Below are positions 52,551-61,493 of a DNA stretch of 64,000 nucleotides, piece by piece. Made by a program: the position numbers and the translations under genes. Every line of letters starts with the position of its first letter. Position 1 is the stretch's first letter. This DNA is from Aquimarina sp. Aq107 (lineage in GTDB: Bacteria; Bacteroidota; Bacteroidia; Flavobacteriales; Flavobacteriaceae): assembly GCF_943733665.1 (NCBI RefSeq), contig NZ_OX030782.1, positions 764,001 to 828,000 of the forward strand, given 5' to 3'. The notes under the pieces are model-generated. The model had not been told where the DNA came from. It saw only the letters and a list, made by a program, of their open reading frames with translations, and did not search any database.

Positions 52551-55500
52551 TTAAAACTCAATATTTATACCTAGTGAATATGTTTTTGCTGGTGGTGCGG
52601 AATAAAAAGAGGTACCTGTTCTTACTCCTGAGTTTCCATTAAAATCTGCTGTAGATTCAGGATCATATCCATCGTAATCAGTAATAGTAAGTAAGTTTAC
52701 ACCACTGAAATAGAACCTTACTTTTTCTAAGAAAAATCTTTTAGAGAAAATAGGATTAATTGTATATCCCAACGTAATGTTTCTAAGTCTTATAAAGTCG
52801 GCTTCGTCCAGGTAGCGAGTAGAATCCGCTTGTCCATTCTCTTGATTTAATCTGGCTTGTGGAACATTGGTAATATCACCAGGATTTTGCCATCTATCTA
52901 ATTGATCAATGGTTTGGTTATCAAAGAATTTACCATTACCAGAAGAGAATTTACCGGCTTGATCAAAAATGGAAGCTCCGAATTCTCCTTGAAAAGTGAA
53001 TTGAAAATCAAAATCGTTTACCTTTAAAGTATTTGTAAACCCGATCTGATACTCAGGAAACGGACTTCCTACTACGATTTTACTTGCTTTAGACACACTA
53101 TCTGTAGTTGTTTTGTCTAAAGAGCCATCTGCATTTAATGTATTGGTATAAAATAAAGCATCTCCATTAGAAGGGTCAACACCCGCATACTCATATAGAT
53201 AGAAAGAAGAAATAGTTTCACCTTTTCGTATAATATTTACTCCATCGATGATATCACCGCTTGGTAGATCTGTTACCTCATTCTTGTTTTGAGTAAATAG
53301 TGTACTTACGTTCCAAGTAAATGAAGGCTTAGAGATGATTCTTGCATTAAGACTTACTTCGAATCCTTTATTAACAATCTCTCCAATGTTTCTAACAATA
53401 GAGGTAAAACCAGAAGTACCTGGTAATGGTTGATTGAATAATAAATCATTGGTGGTTTTATTATAGTAATCAAATTCTCCAGAAATTGTACCATTAAACA
53501 AACCGAAATTTACTCCTAAGTCATACTGCGTTGTCTTTTCCCAACGTAATTCATTATCTCCTAATTGAATTGGTGAAACACCAAGTCTTTCATTATACGT
53601 AGTTACACCATAAAGATCTTTACTAGCAAAATCTCCAATTTCTGCATTTCCTGTAATACCCCAACTTCCTCTTAATTTTAAATTACTTAAAAAATAAGAA
53701 TTACTTAAAAACCTCTCATTACTAACTATCCAAGCGGCAGAAGCAGCCGGAAACCATCCAAATTGTGAGTCCTGACCAAATCGAGAAGAACCATCTCTAC
53801 GAATACTTAGATTGAATAGATATTTTTCGGCAATAGAAAAACGCGATCTGGCAAAATATGATAAGAAGTTGTATTTGGTTTTGTTAGAACCTCCGTTCGT
53901 TATTAATACTGCATTATCCAACGTTTGTAAATCATCCGAAGGAAATCCTTGTCCTATTGTAAATTGACTTTTACGATTGGTTTCTTCAAAACTTCCTCCT
54001 AACGTAGCAGAAAAATCTACTGCATCGCCAAACGTACGTTTATAAGTCAGGTAATTTGTTAAGATATACCTTTCTGTGATTGCATTGCTAACGGTACCAA
54101 CTCCACCTGCCGAAGCAAATTCAGTTAAACTTCCAGAGAATCGTTCAGCATTCTGGTTATTAGCATCATAACCAACTTCGGATTTAAGTCTTAAATAATC
54201 ATTAATATAAAAATCACCATACATATTAGCGGTGGTTCTCCAGATATCAGTAACAAATCTTCCTGTTTGTTCTTGTCCTAGAAAATTTTGAAACAGTGTA
54301 GAATTACCATCTACATTGGCAGTTCCATCTTCTAACAAAGCAGGTGTTAAAGGAGATTGACCTATAGATTGAAGTGGTGATATAAATGCATTGTCATTAG
54401 ATAACCTGTCTATTGTAACTTTAGAGATATTGATGTTTACTCCTGCTTTTGATTTTTCAGTAATAGCTGCATCAACTTTACCTCTTAAGGTATATCTGTC
54501 TAACTCATTTCCTAATATAATACCTTCTGTCTTGTTATAGGATGTAGAAACGAAATAGGTGATTTTTTCGCTTCCACCAGAAGCTGATAGATCTATATCC
54601 TGAGTAATACCTTCTACCAAAGCAAGATCTTGCCAATCTGTATCCACTTCATTGTTTCTCCAATCGCTCCCTAAAGATAATTGATCAAATTTGGTTTCAA
54701 TTTCATTTAAAGAAAGTCCTCCATTAAGAGCAGCTTCAGTATAAAATTCTACATATTGTTCAGCATCTAAATATTCTCTTTTGTTAGTAGCAAAATTCCA
54801 TCCTGATGCTGTGTTTAAGGTGACTTTAGTTTTTTCTGCTTTACCTTTTTTAGTAGTAATGATAATAACTCCATTAGTTCCTCTGGCACCATATATTGCA
54901 GCTGCAGATGCATCTTTTAAGAAATCAATAGAATCTATATCGTTAGGATTCAGTCCAATTAAAGGATTTATTGGAGAATTGTTTATAGACTCGTCATCAT
55001 TAATCAATGGTACTCCATCTAAAACATATAACGGTTCTTGAGAAGCACCAACTGTAGAGATACCCCTAATTCTAACTTTAATTCCGGATTCTACCCTTCC
55101 AGAAAGCTGAGTTATCTGCACACCAGTAACTTTACTAGTCATTAACGATTGAACACTTGGAGTGTTTATATCTGCAATTTCACCGGCTCTTATGCTTGAG
55201 ACACTGGTTGTAATCTCTTTTTTAGAAGAACTACCATATCCTATTAGAACAACCTGATCTAATCCTTCTACATTATCTTTTAGCGTAACGTTTATCACGG
55301 TAGATCCTGTGATAGTTACTTCCTGAGTTTCGAAACCTACATAAGAAAATATAAGGATATCACCAGTAGTAGCTTCAATAGAATAATTTCCATCAAAGTC
55401 GGTTTGAACTCCATTGTTCGTCTTTTTTACTAAAATGTTTGTTCCGGGAAGTGGAATTCCGGATGGGTCGATAACCGTTCCAGTAATTGTTTTCTCTTGG

Positions 55501-55565
55501 GCTTGGGCAAGTCCAGAGCATACTAACATAGCCATAGCTATGCTAAGTTTGATTAAGTTTTTCAT
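52551..55565 (-). CDS. SusC/RagA family TonB-linked outer-membrane transporter
   Basis: 1004 residues. Signal peptide about 1-22; carboxypeptidase-regulatory-like domain about 23-105 (GTVIDPSGIPLPGTNILVKK); plug domain with QVVLIGYGSSSKKEITTSVS, KVRIRGISTVGASQEPLYV and AAAIYGARGTNGVIIITTK; then the 22-strand barrel ending in LGINIEF with a terminal Phe. It imports a ligand captured by SusD with TonB energy. No sigma/anti-sigma pair is upstream. Confidence 0.96.
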   Translation of the reverse strand: MKNLIKLSIAMAMLVCSGLAQAQEKTITGTVIDPSGIPLPGTNILVKKTNNGVQTDFDGNYSIEATTGDILIFSYVGFETQEVTITGSTVINVTLKDNVEGLDQVVLIGYGSSSKKEITTSVSSIRAGEIADINTPSVQSLMTSKVTGVQITQLSGRVESGIKVRIRGISTVGASQEPLYVLDGVPLINDDESINNSPINPLIGLNPNDIDSIDFLKDASAAAIYGARGTNGVIIITTKKGKAEKTKVTLNTASGWNFATNKREYLDAEQYVEFYTEAALNGGLSLNEIETKFDQLSLGSDWRNNEVDTDWQDLALVEGITQDIDLSASGGSEKITYFVSTSYNKTEGIILGNELDRYTLRGKVDAAITEKSKAGVNINISKVTIDRLSNDNAFISPLQSIGQSPLTPALLEDGTANVDGNSTLFQNFLGQEQTGRFVTDIWRTTANMYGDFYINDYLRLKSEVGYDANNQNAERFSGSLTEFASAGGVGTVSNAITERYILTNYLTYKRTFGDAVDFSATLGGSFEETNRKSQFTIGQGFPSDDLQTLDNAVLITNGGSNKTKYNFLSYFARSRFSIAEKYLFNLSIRRDGSSRFGQDSQFGWFPAASAAWIVSNERFLSNSYFLSNLKLRGSWGITGNAEIGDFASKDLYGVTTYNERLGVSPIQLGDNELRWEKTTQYDLGVNFGLFNGTISGEFDYYNKTTNDLLFNQPLPGTSGFTSIVRNIGEIVNKGFEVSLNARIISKPSFTWNVSTLFTQNKNEVTDLPSGDIIDGVNIIRKGETISSFYLYEYAGVDPSNGDALFYTNTLNADGSLDKTTTDSVSKASKIVVGSPFPEYQIGFTNTLKVNDFDFQFTFQGEFGASIFDQAGKFSSGNGKFFDNQTIDQLDRWQNPGDITNVPQARLNQENGQADSTRYLDEADFIRLRNITLGYTINPIFSKRFFLEKVRFYFSGVNLLTITDYDGYDPESTADFNGNSGVRTGTSFYSAPPAKTYSLGINIEF

Positions 55566-55844
55566 TGAGGGCGTTTTAAAATCGGGCCCAAAACTACGCT
55601 AATCCCGTAATAAAAACACCCCTACAATGATATGTGCTACTGAAAATAGCTGTTTTTTTTTAAGAATATTTTATCTGCAACAAGAAGTAAATTTTATTAT
55701 TCTTAATTAAAACAAATATTATGTATTGTTATGGTAAAAAAAAGTACAAAAAAATGAGTTTTTGTGAAAAAATAAAAAATCGTTAAAACCAACACTAGGT
55801 TAGATAAAGTGTATGGATTGTAAGTCTATTCTTTCTTACTTTTA

Positions 55845-56564
55845 TTATTTTCCGTCTTGTAGGGCAAATACCTTACGTAATAAATCTGTTGTCCTAGAAC
55901 TAAGTTTATTTCTAATTTCTCCTTCTTCTACAGCAATCATAGTATATACACCTTCTAAAGCTTCGCTAGTAACATAGTCTGTAAGATCCGGGTTTACGTT
56001 ACTAGTAAAAGGAATCGTATTGTATTTATTAATAATGTTTGACCAAACTTGATCAGCTCCTACCTTAGACAAAGAGTTCTTAATAACAGGATTAAATTTA
56101 GAATACAATGCAGATTTAGTAGTACCTTTTAGGTATTGCGTGGCAGCATCTTGGTTACCTAGTAATATCTGTTTGGCATCATTAAATGTAATTTGTTTTA
56201 CTGCATTTACAAAAATTGGAGTTGCTTCTTGTACAGCATCTTCGGCAGCTCGGTTAAGAACTTTTAAACCTTCATCTGCTAGATTATCAAGACCAATATC
56301 TCTTAATGTCTTATCTACCTTTTTTAATTCTTCTGGTAATACAATTTTAACTAACTCATTTCTGAAAAAACCATCTTTTTGGGTAAGTTTAGTTACTTGT
56401 TTATCGATTCCTTTGTCTAAAGCTTCTCTTAAACCATTCCCTATGTCAATATTGCTAAGACCAATTGCTCCTGTAGTTTCTTGAGGAAGGCTCTCTATTA
56501 CTTGTTGTAGTTCTGCACAACTTGAAAGTTGAAATATAACTAACAGTAAAAAAATTCTTTTCAT
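55845..56564 (-). CDS. DUF4197 lipoprotein
   Basis: 239 residues. The signal peptide ends in LSSC, a lipobox. The DUF4197 core is clear: IGNGLREALDKGIDKQV, VLPEELKKVDKTLRDIGL, NAKQILLGNQDAATQYLKG and DYVTSEALEGVYTMI. It is an envelope helical protein of unknown function. Divergent from the MBL gene, with only 36 bp between starts. Confidence 0.9.
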   Translation of the reverse strand: MKRIFLLLVIFQLSSCAELQQVIESLPQETTGAIGLSNIDIGNGLREALDKGIDKQVTKLTQKDGFFRNELVKIVLPEELKKVDKTLRDIGLDNLADEGLKVLNRAAEDAVQEATPIFVNAVKQITFNDAKQILLGNQDAATQYLKGTTKSALYSKFNPVIKNSLSKVGADQVWSNIINKYNTIPFTSNVNPDLTDYVTSEALEGVYTMIAVEEGEIRNKLSSRTTDLLRKVFALQDGK

Positions 56565-56600
56565 AATTTCTTATTAGATTTGAGATTGTAATGATTTTAT

Positions 56601-57557
56601 ATGAATTCAAAGTTAATTTTTTTCATACTATCTATTTCAATTCTTTCTTGCAAAAATAGTGAAGATTCGATGAAAGGGAGATCTTTTGGGCCTAATGATC
56701 CAAAACAATACATAACTATTTTGGGAATTGCCCAAGATGGAGGGTATCCGCATATTAATAATACAGACGAATTCGTAGGTGTTGCCCAAGGTGATATTAG
56801 CAAAGAACTTGTTGTTTGTTTAGGAATTGTAGATCAAAAAGAGAGAAAAAAGTTTTTGATAGAAGCTACACCAGATTTACCTAAACAACTGGCTATGTTA
56901 GACGCAATACATCTAAATAAAGCTCCCATTATTGATGGTGTATTTCTAACCCACGCTCACATTGGTCATTATACTGGGCTTATGTATTTTGGTAGAGAGG
57001 CAATGGGATCAAAAGACATTCAGGTTTTTACAATGCCTAAAATGAAATTATTTTTGGAAAACAATGGTCCTTGGTCGCAATTAGTGGATTTACAAAACAT
57101 TGTACTACGTCCATTAGAACATGAAGTATCGGTAGACTTGACAGAAAATATTAAAATAACACCATTCCTTGTGCCGCACCGAGATGAATTTTCTGAAACA
57201 GTTGGGTATAGAATTGATGGAAAATCTAAGTCTGGATTATTTATTCCTGATATTAATAAATGGACTTTATGGGAAAAGAAAATTGTAGATGAAGTGAAAA
57301 AAGTGGATTATGCTTTCATAGATGCTACTTTTTTTAAAGAAGGAGAAATACCTAGACCTATGGCAGAGGTTCCGCATCCTTTTATTCAAGAGAGTATCGA
57401 ATTATTTAAAAATGAATCTAAAGAAGTTAAATCAAAGATTATTTTTATTCACTTTAATCATTCTAATCCTTTAATGGATCCTAGTAACAAAGAAAGAATT
57501 CAGTTAGAAAAAGAAGGGTACAGGTTTGCAAACACTAATGACATGTTTGAGTTATGA
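56601..57557 (+). CDS. PqqB-like MBL-fold metallohydrolase lipoprotein
   Basis: 318 residues. Lipobox ILSC in the N-terminal signal. The MBL metal motif is THAHIGHYTGL; IAQDGGYPH and a later FIPDINKW and HFNHSNPL correspond to PqqB-like sequences. No pqq genes are nearby and the lipid anchor places it in the envelope, so a PQQ role is doubtful. The end overlaps the convergent purU by 6 bp. Confidence 0.85.
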   Translation: MNSKLIFFILSISILSCKNSEDSMKGRSFGPNDPKQYITILGIAQDGGYPHINNTDEFVGVAQGDISKELVVCLGIVDQKERKKFLIEATPDLPKQLAMLDAIHLNKAPIIDGVFLTHAHIGHYTGLMYFGREAMGSKDIQVFTMPKMKLFLENNGPWSQLVDLQNIVLRPLEHEVSVDLTENIKITPFLVPHRDEFSETVGYRIDGKSKSGLFIPDINKWTLWEKKIVDEVKKVDYAFIDATFFKEGEIPRPMAEVPHPFIQESIELFKNESKEVKSKIIFIHFNHSNPLMDPSNKERIQLEKEGYRFANTNDMFEL

Positions 57558-58406
57558 AAAAATAACAGTTTTGTTATTGTATACCAATACTTTTCTTTCT
57601 ATATGATGTTTTATAGCTCTGGATAAAACTATTTTTTCAAGATCTCGTCCTTTTAAAATAAAGTCTTGTACATTATGGATATGTGATACCCTAACCACTT
57701 CTTGCTCAATTATAGGTCCTTCATCGAGATCAGAAGTTACATAATGACTTGTAGCTCCGATTATTTTTACACCGCGTTCATAAGCAGAATGGTAAGGTTT
57801 GGCACCAGGAAAAGCAGGTAAAAAAGAATGATGAATATTGATTATTTTATTGGGAAATTGATCCACAAAATTTTCAGATAAGATCTGCATATATCTGGCT
57901 AAAACAATGAAATCAACTTTAAGTTCTTTTAGTAATGCTATTTGTTCTGCTTCGGCTTGTTGTTTGTTAGATTTGTTAACAGGAATATGCTTAAAAGGGA
58001 TTTTAAAATTATCTGCTATTGGTTTTAGATCTAAATGATTACTTATGATGATTGGAATTTTTACCAGAAGCTCACCAGAAGCGTGTCTTCCTAGAATATC
58101 GTATAAACAATGGTCATACTTAGAAACAAAAAGTGCCATTTTAGGTTTTTTCTCAGCATTATACATTTCCCAGTGCATATTGTAATTATAGGCTACTTCT
58201 TTATTAAAAGACTCTTTAAATAAAGCTAGTTTCTCTTCATCTTGATCAAATTCACATTCTAATCTCATAAAGAATTCTCCTAATTCTCTATCAACATGTT
58301 GTTCGATATAGACTGTGTTTCCTTTTTTTGATAAGATAAAATTAGTTACCGTAGCTATGATCCCTTTTTTATCCGGACAGTTAATGAGTAAGGTTGTTTT
58401 TTTCAT
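57552..58406 (-). CDS. purU: Formyltetrahydrofolate deformylase
   Basis: Hydrolyses 10-formyl-THF to THF and formate, balancing one-carbon pools. 284 residues. An N-terminal ACT domain (TLLINCPDKKGIIATVTNF) is followed by the formyl transferase-like domain with the catalytic triad in INIHHSFLPAFPGAKPYHSA (Asn, His) and LDEGPIIEQ (Asp). Single gene; convergent with the MBL gene. Confidence 0.96.
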   Translation of the reverse strand: MKKTTLLINCPDKKGIIATVTNFILSKKGNTVYIEQHVDRELGEFFMRLECEFDQDEEKLALFKESFNKEVAYNYNMHWEMYNAEKKPKMALFVSKYDHCLYDILGRHASGELLVKIPIIISNHLDLKPIADNFKIPFKHIPVNKSNKQQAEAEQIALLKELKVDFIVLARYMQILSENFVDQFPNKIINIHHSFLPAFPGAKPYHSAYERGVKIIGATSHYVTSDLDEGPIIEQEVVRVSHIHNVQDFILKGRDLEKIVLSRAIKHHIERKVLVYNNKTVIFS

Positions 58407-58552
58407 GTAGTGATTAGATTGAAAATTCTAATTTTTGGAATATAAACTTACTATTTAAGTTGTAATAATTGCTTACGAACGTGACCTATTCGAATCGTTT
58501 TTGATGAATTAAAAAAATATGCCTGTTTTTTCTAAATTATCTATAATAAAAA

Positions 58553-58580
58553 AAGGTTGATTTTTATAAAAATCAACCTT
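58553..58580 (-). terminator. Intrinsic terminator of the zinc-protease gene
   Basis: AAGGTTGATTTTT (58553-58565) with AAAAATCAACCTT (58568-58580), minus-strand U-run after the stem. Confidence 0.88.
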
Positions 58581-58608
58581 CTCTTAATACAATGATATGT
58601 AATGTCTG

Positions 58609-61221
58609 TTATTTAATATCCTCTACTACATTATTAATTAAAGTTCTTATATGGTCTTTATGTGCTTTAGATAGTTTGTCTCCAGTACCGTTAGAAACCA
58701 TTGATCTAATTCGTTTTAGATTATATAATGCCATTGATTTCGATGCATAAGTGTATTTAGGGCCTCTAGCATTATTCATCGAAATAACTTGGATGAGCCT
58801 TTTGGTATATTCTAATTGTAAATTCTGTCTAAAAGTATTTACAGAACTTGCAGCATCTGCTTGAAAAATAGCATTATTTAGATCTGTCATAAACTCTGAT
58901 AATTTATATTCATTACCATATAATTCAGAATCGGTAATTCTTTGTAAAGTATTAGGGTGTAAAATATGATCTAGTACTCTTTTTTGAAACCCAAGTGTAA
59001 GATCATGAATTTTAGGGTCTTCTGGACCTCCGAAGAAGTTGTACCCTCTTCGTTGCATAGCAATATAATTATAAAGATCATTTGGAGTCTTATATGCATC
59101 TGGTGCAAACACATACTTTTTTAAAGCATTCATTGCTCTTTTTTGATCTTCATAACTAACGGGTGTAAAAGGTTTGGCATTTGTGTCTTGTCCTACCATA
59201 CTTCTATCTACATATACACCACCAATGAATCTTGAAATAACATTTCCTGCTTGAGCATACTGACCACTTAGGATATAATAAGCTTGTCTCAGCTCTTGAT
59301 AAGACTCGCCTTTTTTACTAAACTTCAGTTTGATTTCGCCCATCATATTATTCACTAATTCCATTCTGTTGATAGAATATTTTATTTGATCATTAGACAT
59401 ATCACCAATCATTACTCTTGGATCTATTGCCTTTCCTGGAGAGCGCATATCATCTGCATCATTCCCGAAAATCAGTTCAGGTTTTGTAGATTGACTAGCG
59501 ATTTTTTCCAGCTCTTTATCAGAGCTTACTGGAGTGTATCCATATTGTATAGCCCATTTATCATAGGGTCCAACTGTCGTAGAAAAATATTGTCCTTGAT
59601 TTGATTTGTCATTTGTAACATTAATTGCAGTATAATCCATAACTGATCCTGTAAGACATTTGTCTTTAATAAACTCTGGATTATTTAATTCTTCTGGAGA
59701 GAACAACTGACTTGCTTTCATGTTATGATTTAATCCTAAAGTATGACCAACTTCGTGCATTACTAATTCCTTCATAGCTTCCATTTTCATACCTTCCATT
59801 TCATTGTCATTTGCTCCATAGGCAATAAGAGCAGCTTGACCAAATAAAGAGTTTTCCTGCATGATATGACCATATGAGCAATATGTATGTTTATCCTTGA
59901 TCATAGTTGGATAATTATTATCCTCATCTTGATCGCTTACAGCTAGGTTAAACAATCGATCATATTTTACACGATTTGTATGATATACATACTCTAACAT
60001 AATATCTGCACCTAAAATTTCACCTGTTCTTGGGTTTACAAAACTTGGTCCATATCCACCAAAAGGCGGTATTGGAGAAGATGTCCATCTCAGTACATTA
60101 TATCTAATATCTCCAGCATCCCATGTTGCATCATCAGGTTGTAATTTTACAACCATTGCATTTTTAAAACCTGCTTTTTCAAAAGCTTTGTTCCATTCTA
60201 AAACAGCTTCTTTAATGGTTTCTCTAAATTCTACTGGTGTAGAGTTTTCCATCCACCAAACAATTGGCTGTACTGGTTCGGAAATTGCTAAACTTGGATC
60301 TTTTTTTACTAAGTTCCAACGATGTACCAAATCCCTATAAGGTGTTGAACTTGCAGAAGTCATATCAGTCACCTGTGTAAAGAAATAACCAATTCTTGGA
60401 TCATCAAATCTTGGTTTATAATCATTTTCTGGCATTGCAATAAGACTGTGCTCTACTTTAATCGTTACATTTCTACCGTCTGTTACTGCATTAGAACCTC
60501 CATTTAGTATATTAGATTTAGAATACACGTAATGACTATTTATATTTAAATTTTTCGGATAATTTTTGATTGATTTAATCTTAGTTTTTTCCTTGCTAAG
60601 TGAACCTAACTTAAAAGCAAAAGGTGATTGTCCTGGAAAGTTTGGCATTTTTATTTGCTCAAAAGTCTCTTTAAGAAATAGATCGTCTGATTTTATTAGA
60701 TATAATCCTTTTTCTTCGTCCAAAGCTTCAATTTTTAAACTTGCCATAATTCCTTCGCTAATATTTGCATTAGCTGATTTTGATAAAGCACTGTTTTCGT
60801 CAAAATAATAAGAAGCATTTTGAGTGATAAACTCAATTTTATTATAATGTTTTTCGATTTTAAAAACTTTATTATCCCTGTATGAACCTCTAAAAGCACC
60901 AGCTTCTAGTACTCCATCAGAAATTTGACTGAAATAAATAAACTCTTTTCCAATTTGGTCTTTTTTAATCACCATTTTGGTAGTTCCATCAATAGTATCT
61001 CTATAGATGGTAAACAATCCTTCTATTTTTTCACTTTTCTTAGTAAGTTCTTCAATCGATTTTTCTTTGGAATCTTTCTTAGCTGTATCTACTTGCTCCG
61101 TTTTCCCTTTTTTGGATTTTTTCTTTTTCTTACGTTGCGCTTCCATGTTTTGGATCCCTAATCCCAAAACAAATGCAAATGATAAGAGTAATAATTTGTT
61201 TTTTGATGATGTAATTTTCAT
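58609..61221 (-). CDS. Large zinc-dependent metalloprotease (DUF5117/DUF4953 type)
   Basis: 870 residues. Signal peptide about 1-28, then a K/R-rich patch (QRKKKKKSKKGK). A DUF5117-like beta domain (about 60-250) precedes the peptidase domain with HEVGHTLGLNH (His489, Glu490, His493, His499) and SVMDYTAINV as Met-turn. The C-terminal ~250 residues are helical. This family is common and exported in Bacteroidota. The basic patch after the signal is unusual. Monocistronic, with its own terminator. Confidence 0.92.
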   Translation of the reverse strand: MKITSSKNKLLLLSFAFVLGLGIQNMEAQRKKKKKSKKGKTEQVDTAKKDSKEKSIEELTKKSEKIEGLFTIYRDTIDGTTKMVIKKDQIGKEFIYFSQISDGVLEAGAFRGSYRDNKVFKIEKHYNKIEFITQNASYYFDENSALSKSANANISEGIMASLKIEALDEEKGLYLIKSDDLFLKETFEQIKMPNFPGQSPFAFKLGSLSKEKTKIKSIKNYPKNLNINSHYVYSKSNILNGGSNAVTDGRNVTIKVEHSLIAMPENDYKPRFDDPRIGYFFTQVTDMTSASSTPYRDLVHRWNLVKKDPSLAISEPVQPIVWWMENSTPVEFRETIKEAVLEWNKAFEKAGFKNAMVVKLQPDDATWDAGDIRYNVLRWTSSPIPPFGGYGPSFVNPRTGEILGADIMLEYVYHTNRVKYDRLFNLAVSDQDEDNNYPTMIKDKHTYCSYGHIMQENSLFGQAALIAYGANDNEMEGMKMEAMKELVMHEVGHTLGLNHNMKASQLFSPEELNNPEFIKDKCLTGSVMDYTAINVTNDKSNQGQYFSTTVGPYDKWAIQYGYTPVSSDKELEKIASQSTKPELIFGNDADDMRSPGKAIDPRVMIGDMSNDQIKYSINRMELVNNMMGEIKLKFSKKGESYQELRQAYYILSGQYAQAGNVISRFIGGVYVDRSMVGQDTNAKPFTPVSYEDQKRAMNALKKYVFAPDAYKTPNDLYNYIAMQRRGYNFFGGPEDPKIHDLTLGFQKRVLDHILHPNTLQRITDSELYGNEYKLSEFMTDLNNAIFQADAASSVNTFRQNLQLEYTKRLIQVISMNNARGPKYTYASKSMALYNLKRIRSMVSNGTGDKLSKAHKDHIRTLINNVVEDIK

Positions 61222-61493
61222 TTTAAAATGTATTTGTTTTCAATAATTTTGGAAGATATAATTTTCCATATATAGTTAGAAAATCTTTAACAATAGTGTT
61301 AACACTTTCTTAAGTACTATTTGACTTATGGAATGTCACTTTGTTACAGGAATTGAAAAATAATAAACGTAAATTTGAACTATAAATAATAAAACGATAA
61401 TTAGAGTTATTGAAATTATATAATTCTAAAAAAATATCGGTTTTTGATGCGTATTTCGTAAATTAGCACCTATTAAAATACTTTTTATTGTCA

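Noticed and set aside
56601..57557. Annotation as a true PqqB of PQQ biosynthesis
   Set aside because: No other pqq genes are nearby and the protein has a lipobox, which does not fit a cytoplasmic cofactor-synthesis enzyme.
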